The translations under genes were made by a program, and so were the position numbers. This document shows, in pieces, positions 7,225-13,847 of a DNA stretch of 34,074 nt. The DNA comes from Chlamydiota bacterium (lineage in GTDB: Bacteria > Chlamydiota > Chlamydiia > Chlamydiales > JAAZZY01). How positions within the stretch are numbered: position 1 is the stretch's first letter; every line of letters begins with the position of its first letter. The notes below the pieces were generated by a model that searched no databases, had not been told where the DNA came from, and saw only the letters and a program-made list of their open reading frames with translations. The DNA lies in assembly GCA_022601335.1 (NCBI GenBank), contig JAJACV010000006.1, positions 1 through 34,074 on the forward strand, in the 5' to 3' direction.

Positions 7225-8337
7225 ATGGCTCAAAAAGGTATCTTCATAGGCGCAACGGGTCAAAATGTGGGTAAAACAACATTTTGCTTAGGCCTTATTG
7301 CTCTTTTACAAAAACGGTATCAAAGCGTTGGGTTTATCAAACCTGTAGGTCAAAGGCATATCCTGACCTCGAATGGTGATCCGGTTGATAAAGATGTGGT
7401 GCTGTTTAAAGAACACTTTAACTTAAAAGAATCTTACCAGGAGATGAGTCCTATTTTATTCCCCCAGGGGTTTACTCGTGATTATTTAGATGGGATGTAT
7501 AATAGCGACGACTTTATTACAAAAATTCGTTCGGCCTATTCTAAAATAGCAAAGAATAATGATTATATGATTGTTGAGGGTACCGGACATATTGGGGTTG
7601 GATCTATTGCCGACCTAGATAATGCGCAAGTAGCTAAAGCCCTCGATTTGGAAGTCATCCTTATTTCGACAGGAGGAATAGGTAAAGCATTTGATGAACT
7701 GGCTTTAAACCGAAGCCTTCTTGAGGCTAGAGGCGTTAAGATCAAAGGAGTCATTTTAAATCGTGTCTTAACTCAAAAGAAAGCTATGGTTGATGAATAT
7801 ATCACTAAAGCACTGAAGCGTTGGAACATTCCCCTTATGGGCAGCATCCCCTTTAATGAATTTTTAAATTCACCTTCAATGAAAGATTTTGAGACCTTAT
7901 TTAATGTTCATTTACTCAGCGGAGAGGATTATCGCTACCACCACTTTGAGAAAATGCATTTTGTATCTACGTCTGCAAAAAGCTTTGAGCAACATATTAA
8001 AAGTAATCAACTCATAATAACATCATCCACGCGAGAAGATGTTGTCAAAGCACTTATTGATAAGAAAAAAAAGTTGAAATCTAAAAATGAAGCGTTTGAA
8101 ATGGGCCTCATTTTAACAGGTAAACAACCCCCTAAAGATTCCCTCTTAAAAAAAATCAGAGAAAACAAAATCCCCCTTCTTTACACGCCCATCGATAACT
8201 TTCTAGCGATGCAAAAGATTTCTTCTTACACATCAAAAATATTAAATGAGGATAGAGACAAAGTGGATAAAGCCATCTCGTTAATTGAAAACCATATTAA
8301 TTTAGATCTTCTTTGTGATTCACGAGGTAAGCTATGA
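7225..8337 (+). CDS. BioD-like P-loop protein with DRTGG-type domain (COG0857-like)
   Basis: A 370-residue protein. The N-terminal domain resembles dethiobiotin synthetase: Walker A GATGQNVGKTT (9-19), FIKPVGQ (about 37-43), then VEGTGHIGVGS (about 118-128), the BioD-type GAGG region. The C-terminal part (about 230-350, LSGEDYRYHHFEKMHFVSTS) resembles the DRTGG-containing regulatory region seen in long phosphotransacetylases. No phosphotransacetylase catalytic domain follows. In long Pta enzymes this pair forms the N-terminal regulatory half, so a stand-alone copy may sense nucleotides or regulate acetate metabolism. A true biotin role is less likely, since no bioA/bioF/bioB genes are nearby. 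It overlaps mnmA by 4 nt (ATGA), so they are translationally coupled. Confidence 0.75.
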   Translation: MAQKGIFIGATGQNVGKTTFCLGLIALLQKRYQSVGFIKPVGQRHILTSNGDPVDKDVVLFKEHFNLKESYQEMSPILFPQGFTRDYLDGMYNSDDFITKIRSAYSKIAKNNDYMIVEGTGHIGVGSIADLDNAQVAKALDLEVILISTGGIGKAFDELALNRSLLEARGVKIKGVILNRVLTQKKAMVDEYITKALKRWNIPLMGSIPFNEFLNSPSMKDFETLFNVHLLSGEDYRYHHFEKMHFVSTSAKSFEQHIKSNQLIITSSTREDVVKALIDKKKKLKSKNEAFEMGLILTGKQPPKDSLLKKIRENKIPLLYTPIDNFLAMQKISSYTSKILNEDRDKVDKAISLIENHINLDLLCDSRGKL

Positions 8338-9419
8338 GCGTACAAACAAAATCAAAAGTAATTATAGCTATGTCTGGAGGAGTCGACTCGTCGGTTTGTG
8401 GACTACTCATGCAAAAAGAAGGGTACGAATGCATTGGTATGACCATGCGACTTTGGTCTGGAAAAGAAAAAGGATCCGAGAAGACTTGTTGTGGATCTCA
8501 ATCCGTAGAAGATGCCAGATTAGTTGCTGAAAAAATTGGTTTTCCATTTTATGCGATTAACTTTCAGAAAGATTTTTGGAAAGAAGTCATTGAAGTCTTT
8601 GCTGATGAATATTTCAAAGGTAGAACTCCGAGCCCCTGTATTCTCTGCAATGAGAAAATGAAATTTGATAGTCTCTACCATAAAGCTCTATCTATTGGTG
8701 CTGAAAAAGTGTGTACAGGTCACTATGCACGCATAGAATATAATGAAGAAATGGGTCGATGGCATCTTAGAAAGGGAGTTGATATTCGCAAGGATCAATC
8801 TTATTTTTTATTTAGCATGACCCAAGAACAACTTGCTAAGACTATTTTTCCTTTAGGAGGTTATACAAAACCTGAGATTAGAGAAATGGCACTTGAGGCA
8901 GGACTCATCACGGCCAAGAAAGCAGAGAGTCAGGATATTTGTTTTATTCCAAATAACGACTATGCCTCTTTCTTAAAAAAGCACTTCCCCGATCGCATTC
9001 CTGAAAAGGGCCCGATAAAAAGTACAGAGGGGAAAGTTTTAGGAGAGCACACAGGTATTCATAGTGTTACAGTAGGTCAGAGAAGAGGTTTAGGAGTCGC
9101 TTTTGGCCAACCTCTCTACGTCACAGCAATTGACGCTAATAAAAATGAAGTCACTGTGGGTGAGCGCAATAAAACCCATGCCACCTCATTTACTATAAAG
9201 AAAGCCACATGGGTCTACCAAATTCCTAAATTAGGTGAAAAATACAAACTCCTTATTAAAATAAGAGCACGATCTAAAGAAGTTCCAGGAACCGTCACTC
9301 CTCTTGAAGGGGGACGTGCGGAAGTGGTATTTGATGAGCCACAACATGCGATTACTCCAGGGCAAGCCTCTGTATTTTATATAGATGATTATGTCTTCGG
9401 TGGTGGCTGGATAGAGTAA
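8334..9419 (+). CDS. mnmA: tRNA-specific 2-thiouridylase MnmA
   Basis: A 361-residue enzyme that adenylates and thiolates uridine 34 in the wobble position of tRNA-Lys, -Glu and -Gln, using sulfur relayed from a cysteine desulfurase. The N-terminal PP-loop is SGGVDSS (14-20). The catalytic cysteine is in ILCN (C105), and the persulfide-carrying cysteine is in SQDICFIP (C203). The TGHYARIE and KDQSYFLF motifs are intact, and the C-terminal beta-barrel ends EVVFDEPQHAITPGQ...FGGGWIE. Length and motif order are normal. It is the last gene of the operon with the methyltransferase and BioD-like genes, and is followed 4 nt later by a strong 16-bp hairpin terminator. Confidence 0.95.
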   Translation: MSVQTKSKVIIAMSGGVDSSVCGLLMQKEGYECIGMTMRLWSGKEKGSEKTCCGSQSVEDARLVAEKIGFPFYAINFQKDFWKEVIEVFADEYFKGRTPSPCILCNEKMKFDSLYHKALSIGAEKVCTGHYARIEYNEEMGRWHLRKGVDIRKDQSYFLFSMTQEQLAKTIFPLGGYTKPEIREMALEAGLITAKKAESQDICFIPNNDYASFLKKHFPDRIPEKGPIKSTEGKVLGEHTGIHSVTVGQRRGLGVAFGQPLYVTAIDANKNEVTVGERNKTHATSFTIKKATWVYQIPKLGEKYKLLIKIRARSKEVPGTVTPLEGGRAEVVFDEPQHAITPGQASVFYIDDYVFGGGWIE

Positions 9420-9423
9420 TTTT

Positions 9424-9462
9424 AGACAGATCTAAAGTTGAACTTTAGATCTGTCTATTTTA
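9424..9462 (+). terminator. Strong hairpin terminator after mnmA
   Basis: AGACAGATCTAAAGTT (9424-9439) and its exact reverse complement (9441-9456) flank a single G, giving a 16-bp perfect stem with an effective loop of a few nt. It is followed by ATTTTATTAT. It probably also serves the convergent ATPase gene. Its left half matches the promoter side of that gene (see the inverted repeats). Confidence 0.75.
9425..9442 (+). repeat. Left inverted repeat bracketing the AAA/DUF4143 gene
   Basis: GACAGATCTAAAGTTGAA here matches the reverse complement of 10685-10702 (GACAGATATAAAGTTGAA) at 17 of 18 positions. Weaker similarity extends several bases inward. No target-site duplication is visible outside the pair. 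Confidence 0.5.
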
Positions 9463-10668
9463 TTATAAAAAATACCAAGGAACAACACTAATAGGGCCTT
9501 TCTTAGATAAAGTGTTTTTTCCACTATAAATGATTCTACCATGATCGTTTTGGTTGTCTTTAAGAGACATCCAAGAGAGGATATTTTTTTTGAAATTAGA
9601 ATTAAAAGTTTGAGAAGATTTAATCTCAATTGGAAGAGAAGAAGAACCATAGTTGATAATCAAATCAATTTCAGATTGTGATTGATCTCTCCAAAAATAG
9701 AGAGGCGGAGTTTCGCCTAAATTATAAAATCTTTTGAAGCACTCAGATATAATAAACGTTTCAAAAATGTGGCCTAGTTGAGGATGCACCTTGAGTTGTT
9801 CAACATTTCTTATTCTCAAAAGAGTACACAAAAGACCTGTATCCACAAAATAAACTTTTGGAGTTTTAATAATTCGCTTAGAATAATTTTTGAAGTAAGG
9901 TGGCAGGATAAAAATTATTCCGCTTGTCTCAAGTAAAGATATCCATTCTTTTACGGTTGGAATAGAAATTCCAAGCGCGTTGCTAAAAGTAGTATAGTTA
10001 ATAAGTTGTGCAGAATTAGAAGCCAATAAAAGAAGAAATTGTTCAAATAGTTTTAAATTTCTCACATTAAGAAGAGAACGAACATCTCTCTCAACATATG
10101 TAAATAAATAATTTTCATACCATTTATAACTATCCAACTTTCTATCATAGATGCGAGGATAAAAACCTTTCCATAAAATCTCATACAGTTTTTGTTGAGA
10201 AATCACTTTTCTCTTCTCATAAATCTTTAAATAGATCGATTCAAAATTCAAATCCTCGGAATAATTATTTAACTCTGAAAAAGTGAGAGGATAGAGCTTA
10301 AAAGTAACAATCCTTCCAGCCAACGACTGAGAGATTTTTTCTATGAGAAGAAAGTGAGAGGATCCTGTCAATATATATTGACCCGGTTCAGGATTGACAT
10401 CAACAATTTCTTGCAAATAGGAGAATAAGTCAGGAACTCTTTGAACTTCATCTAAAATAGCTTTGGGACCAAGATCTTCTAAGAATCCCCTAGGGTCTTC
10501 GAACGCCGAATTTCTTACATCAATGTTTTCAAAAGATACATATTTATATTTTGGAAAAAGAGCTTTTGATAGTGTAGTTTTCCCACTTTGCCTAGGCCCT
10601 ACCAATGCGAGGAGGGGGTATTCTTTTGAATATTTTAAAATTTTCTTTTGCAGGTGTCTTTTATACAT
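9463..10668 (-). CDS. AAA ATPase with DUF4143 C-terminal domain
   Basis: Starting at ATG 10668, the protein has 401 residues; an earlier in-frame TTG (10725) lies upstream of the promoter and is not used. The N-terminal AAA_14 domain has Walker A GPRQSGKTT (24-32), Walker B AILDEVQ (70-76) and sensor-like TGSSHFLL (101-108). The DUF4143 part follows, with FVDTGLL and then a PD-(D/E)XK nuclease-like end: E-I-D (333-335) and E-I-K (348-350). Such proteins are common, patchily distributed and poorly understood; their cellular job is unknown. The gene stands alone, bracketed by an 18-bp inverted repeat, between two operons with which it has no obvious link. This suggests acquisition as a unit. 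No Shine-Dalgarno site precedes the ATG. Confidence 0.9.
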   Translation of the reverse strand: MYKRHLQKKILKYSKEYPLLALVGPRQSGKTTLSKALFPKYKYVSFENIDVRNSAFEDPRGFLEDLGPKAILDEVQRVPDLFSYLQEIVDVNPEPGQYILTGSSHFLLIEKISQSLAGRIVTFKLYPLTFSELNNYSEDLNFESIYLKIYEKRKVISQQKLYEILWKGFYPRIYDRKLDSYKWYENYLFTYVERDVRSLLNVRNLKLFEQFLLLLASNSAQLINYTTFSNALGISIPTVKEWISLLETSGIIFILPPYFKNYSKRIIKTPKVYFVDTGLLCTLLRIRNVEQLKVHPQLGHIFETFIISECFKRFYNLGETPPLYFWRDQSQSEIDLIINYGSSSLPIEIKSSQTFNSNFKKNILSWMSLKDNQNDHGRIIYSGKNTLSKKGPISVVPWYFL

Positions 10669-10675
10669 ATTTACA

Positions 10676-10704
10676 ATTATAAGATTCAACTTTATATCTG
10701 TCAA
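10676..10704 (-). promoter_or_regulatory. Perfect consensus sigma70 promoter of the AAA/DUF4143 gene
   Basis: On the - strand TTGACA (10704-10699) and TATAAT (10681-10676) are separated by exactly 17 bp. The ATG at 10668 begins 7 nt after the -10, so transcription should start at or within a base of the start codon. This predicts a leaderless mRNA and fits the absence of a ribosome-binding site. Confidence 0.8.
10685..10702 (-). repeat. Right inverted repeat bracketing the AAA/DUF4143 gene
   Basis: This is the partner of 9425-9442, with one mismatch in 18. It covers the 3' part of the -35 box (GACA) and most of the promoter spacer, so it is both a repeat end and part of the promoter. Confidence 0.5.
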
Positions 10705-10805
10705 ACAAGGAAAGCAGAAAAACAATGTAAATGACTGTATATATGACGTTTATGAAATAATAAAGTTAATCTATAATCGATACTGATTAGATAAAGCAAA
10801 CGAAC

Positions 10806-11393
10806 TTAGGGAACAACTCTCTTAACCTCCCAATTAGATCCTGTTTTTTTTGCTACCCAAGATTTAGATATTTCATGATCCAGAAGCTCATACAACTTCA
10901 GAATCTTTGTCCTAATTCTATAGCCAACATAGGCCTCTGGCATTCTTAGAGTTTTATTCTGACATTCTTTCTCAAAAGCAAATAATTCGTGATTTAAAAC
11001 AGCTGGATTTTCTATATATTTTCCTGACTTTGGACCATATACACAAAATCTAATTTTTGACTGTTGTGGGTAAGAGTCCCAATAGCTTTGGTTTTCATTA
11101 GATGTGATGGGGTAGGCTCTCCCTTCAAATGTAATTTGTTTGTTACTATTATCTAATAAGACAGTTAATGAAACTTTGTTATTAAGCTCTATTTGCTTCA
11201 CTTTTTCGGATCCTTTTTGGGTAAATAACAAAGGCTCGAAATGAGTAATTTCTCTAATAGCCACGGCACGTGTTGTAGGGTGATTTGTTAAGTTTAAAGT
11301 CGCTAAAACACCGATTAGAGCCCCTTTTTCATCTGCAAGCCATTTACTTGCGATATCTAAGATGTGTGGTTCAGATGTTTTTACAAAAGGCAT
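10806..11393 (-). CDS. PdxH-like flavin oxidase (pyridoxamine 5'-phosphate oxidase family)
   Basis: A 195-residue split-barrel flavoprotein related to PdxH, which oxidises PNP/PMP to pyridoxal phosphate using FMN and O2. The layout matches: ATLNLTNHPTTRAVAIREI (about 31-49) corresponds to the FMN-contacting ATV...PSxRxVLLK region, then LLFTQKGSEKVKQIELNNKVSL. WDSYPQQSKIR (about 110-120) replaces the usual RP-x-SQIGAW style block. The C-terminus NWEVKRVVP matches the PdxH ending W-x-x-xRLxP. The substrate-binding RLHDR motif is not conserved, so true PNP oxidase activity is uncertain and another small-molecule flavin role is possible. It overlaps the heptosyltransferase gene by 13 bp and is the last gene of that operon. 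Confidence 0.65.
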   Translation of the reverse strand: MPFVKTSEPHILDIASKWLADEKGALIGVLATLNLTNHPTTRAVAIREITHFEPLLFTQKGSEKVKQIELNNKVSLTVLLDNSNKQITFEGRAYPITSNENQSYWDSYPQQSKIRFCVYGPKSGKYIENPAVLNHELFAFEKECQNKTLRMPEAYVGYRIRTKILKLYELLDHEISKSWVAKKTGSNWEVKRVVP

Positions 11394-12370
11394 TTCACAG
11401 CTTCAACGATTTCATAAGGTGGAATTTCGTTAATAGAAGTATCATTTTTATTTATTTTAGAAGGATTCACACACATTTTGGAAGTAACAGTTAGGTTTTT
11501 TTCCGTTTCGGGAATACGCGTAATAGAGGTACATCCTAGAATGGTTACGGAAGGTCTATTAAGAGCCCAAGCCATATGTGTAGGACCCGTATCGTTGCCA
11601 AGAATCACATCTACGCGTGTGATTAAAGCTTTCACATCATTTAAAGACATTTTTGGTAAGAGGATAGCATTAGGGCAATGATTTACTAACCATTGAGCTC
11701 TTTTAAGCTCCTCAGCAGAACTCCACAAAATTAAAATATGTTCATTTAAACGGCAAAGAACTTCCTTTAAAGATTCTTTAGGATAAATTTTTGAAAACCA
11801 AGAACCGCCGATAATGGCCAGGATATTTTTTTTGTCTTCTGATAAATAAGGTTCAAAATTTTGAATAGGCTTTTTAAATCCGAGGTAAGGTTTTTTTCCT
11901 ATAAGATTTTCAAAAGAAACTTGAACTCCAAGACTCTTTTCAAAAAGAGAAAAGTTTCTTTTGAGTATATGTTCTGAATAAGAGACATTCGTTCGTGTTT
12001 TATATAGGAGAGAAGCAAGGGATTCTTTAGCACTTTTGCGGTTAAAACCAACTATGTTCCTGCCAAAACAACGAGATAAAAGAGCCGATTTCATTAAACC
12101 TTGCATGTCAATAATAACATCAAACTTCCCTAGTTTCCACTTCAGACAAAGAATTTGAAAAATCGATTTAAAATGACCTAAATACTTATTTTTAAGAGAA
12201 AGAGCATGTAGTTTATCAATATTTGGACTGTTTTCAAGAACTTCTTTAAATCTTTTATCTACGAGCCATTCAATGTGTGCTTGAGGATACTTACTTTTAA
12301 TATACTGTAGAACAACCATGCTTGTGATTACATCACCGAGAGAACTCAAGCGTACAATTAAAATGCGCAT
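11381..12370 (-). CDS. ADP-heptose:LPS heptosyltransferase family protein (GT9)
   Basis: A 329-residue GT-B glycosyltransferase of family 9, probably acting at the cytoplasmic face of the inner membrane on the LPS core. The N-terminal MRILIVRLSSLGD (1-13) is the classical acceptor-domain start. IIDMQGLMKSALLSR (86-100) and the donor-domain signature GNDTGPTHMAWALN (258-271), followed by SVTILG, are intact. It is closest in style to heptosyltransferase I (WaaC/RfaC), but the donor sugar cannot be assigned from sequence alone, and chlamydiae are not expected to use heptose extensively. Both ends overlap neighbours by 13 bp (RluA-like upstream, PdxH-like downstream), so the three genes are likely translationally coupled. 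Confidence 0.85.
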   Translation of the reverse strand: MRILIVRLSSLGDVITSMVVLQYIKSKYPQAHIEWLVDKRFKEVLENSPNIDKLHALSLKNKYLGHFKSIFQILCLKWKLGKFDVIIDMQGLMKSALLSRCFGRNIVGFNRKSAKESLASLLYKTRTNVSYSEHILKRNFSLFEKSLGVQVSFENLIGKKPYLGFKKPIQNFEPYLSEDKKNILAIIGGSWFSKIYPKESLKEVLCRLNEHILILWSSAEELKRAQWLVNHCPNAILLPKMSLNDVKALITRVDVILGNDTGPTHMAWALNRPSVTILGCTSITRIPETEKNLTVTSKMCVNPSKINKNDTSINEIPPYEIVEAVKCLL

Positions 12371-13233
12371 ATTTTGTGTCTTTTAAACAACTTGGAAATA
12401 GTTTTATTGAGTATTATGGGGAGAGGAGCAATGATTGCAATCATTTTTGATGTAAAGGGATGAGTAAACTCAATTTTGTAGGCATGTAGAAGCATCCTTG
12501 GCGACTTATGATTTGAAATAGACTCTTTTGTATAAACAGCATCACCTATAATAGGATAGCCAAGAGAACTCAAATGAACTCGTATTTGGTGAGTTCTACC
12601 TGTTTTGGGCTTTAGCTGCAAAAAACTCTCGGCTTTACCTAAAGCAAGCCTTTTCCACGATGTAGAGGCTTTTTTACCATACTTAGCAGTTTGATAAATA
12701 ACGCCCCCTTCAAACCTCTTTTTAAGTTTAATAGGATCTTCAATCTCACCAGCTGATGTAGAGGTTCTGCCGTGAGTTATTGCGAGGTATGTCTTTTCAA
12801 TACTACGGCTAAAAAAGAGCTTCTCAATAGCAGCTTGCGCCTCTTTTGTTTTAGCTAGTATTAAAACGCCCGAGGTCATTTTATCTAGTCTATGCACTAG
12901 ATAGAGAGTTTCATTAAAATGTGGCTGTAAATCTTTTATAGATGAAGCTATACCAGAGGGTTTATTAATCACTATAAGATGATCGTCCTGATAGATAGTC
13001 GTTATCGGTTCTACTTTTGATAAAGTTTTCCCCAAGAAGGAAGAGAACACTTTGATTGAATCTCCTTCTAATAATTTAGTAGATCCAAATCTCTGTTGAG
13101 AGTTGTTAACTTCACAACCATTTTGCGCAAGCAGGCGTTCGATATCGCGCGTTGAAAGATCAGAAAATTTTAGCTTTATAAAATTTCTCAAAGAAATATT
13201 CTGATCTTTTTTTGTGACTATAAAATCGGACAT
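12358..13233 (-). CDS. RluA-family RNA pseudouridine synthase
   Basis: ATG 13233 (291 residues) is preferred over the in-frame GTG at 13239 because AAGG lies 5 nt before the ATG. An N-terminal S4-like RNA-binding domain (about 15-65; RDIERLLAQNGCEVN) precedes the catalytic domain. This has INKPSG (about 89-94), the active-site HRLDKMTSG (114-122, Asp117) that attacks the target uridine, and the KTGRTHQIRVHLSSLGYPI signature. The target (23S rRNA or tRNA) cannot be told from sequence; RluC/RluD-like is most probable. It is the first gene of a three-gene operon with the heptosyltransferase and PdxH-like genes. Confidence 0.9.
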   Translation of the reverse strand: MSDFIVTKKDQNISLRNFIKLKFSDLSTRDIERLLAQNGCEVNNSQQRFGSTKLLEGDSIKVFSSFLGKTLSKVEPITTIYQDDHLIVINKPSGIASSIKDLQPHFNETLYLVHRLDKMTSGVLILAKTKEAQAAIEKLFFSRSIEKTYLAITHGRTSTSAGEIEDPIKLKKRFEGGVIYQTAKYGKKASTSWKRLALGKAESFLQLKPKTGRTHQIRVHLSSLGYPIIGDAVYTKESISNHKSPRMLLHAYKIEFTHPFTSKMIAIIAPLPIILNKTISKLFKRHKICAF

Positions 13234-13369
13234 TGACACCTTATTTAGTTAAAAAAGAACTTAACAAGCTCTCTACTTTCCTCTATTTTTTCACGTAGCA
13301 CACTATAAATCAAGCTATTAGAGACAATAAACTCTATTTAATTAAAGATATGATTTTAATATAGAAAAC

Positions 13370-13406
13370 AAAAAAAAGCTCCTTCTTAAAGATTTTATCT
13401 TGAAGG
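13370..13406 (-). terminator. Rho-independent terminator after ybeD-like gene
   Basis: On the - strand, CCTTC pairs with GAAGG (13381-13385 with 13402-13406). An inner AAGAT/ATCTT stem closes a 3-nt loop, with a 3-nt bulge on one side. A run of eight T (13377-13370) follows shortly after. Confidence 0.65.
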
Positions 13407-13417
13407 TGTTATAAGAA

Positions 13418-13687
13418 CTAAAGGAGGTGAACCACCTCTTTGCAACGACGAAGATCCTTATAAATTTGCTCTACTTGAATCCTATTTTGAGCCGTAAAAT
13501 TCACTGTAATGGACAAATATTTATTATTTTTGCTCATTTTATAAGAAATAAGGTCATCTGAAATTTTTTGTTTAAAATGCTGGTAAACAATTGATAATAC
13601 ATTTTTTTTGAAATGTTCACTTGCATAACCAATTACCTTTATAGGGTAGTCACACGGAAACTGTAATTCATACTTATTGAGATCCAT
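13418..13687 (-). CDS. ybeD: DUF493/YbeD family protein
   Basis: A small 89-residue protein of the YbeD/DUF493 family (ferredoxin-like alpha/beta fold, allosteric-domain-like). Diagnostic blocks are FPCDYPIKVIGYA (9-21), YLSITVNFTAQNR (about 55-67) and IYKDLRRCKEVVHLL at the C-terminus. The biochemical role of the family is not established. In E. coli it lies beside lipB, but no lipoate gene neighbours it here, although the lipoyl-bearing PDH E2 gene lies about 2.4 kb away. It is a single-gene transcript with its own terminator; no clear ribosome-binding site is seen. Confidence 0.85.
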   Translation of the reverse strand: MDLNKYELQFPCDYPIKVIGYASEHFKKNVLSIVYQHFKQKISDDLISYKMSKNNKYLSITVNFTAQNRIQVEQIYKDLRRCKEVVHLL

Positions 13688-13847
13688 AATAAATAAAATA
13701 TGCTTATATTTTAATAAATTGTTATAAAAGAAATACTATTCATTATAAAAATATAAAACAAGCATTTTTTTCCTTAGAAACAACTCCTTGCCAAAAAAAA
13801 AATGGATTGATATCGAGCATTAAAGGAGCAACTAAAGGTTTTAGGTG

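Noticed and set aside
9432..9650. 72-residue - strand frame
   Set aside because: It overlaps the 3' end of the AAA/DUF4143 gene in another frame and spans the mnmA terminator; no start signal or family.
10463..10786. 107-residue + strand frame over the ATPase promoter
   Set aside because: It is antisense to the Walker A region and the consensus promoter; no ribosome-binding site.
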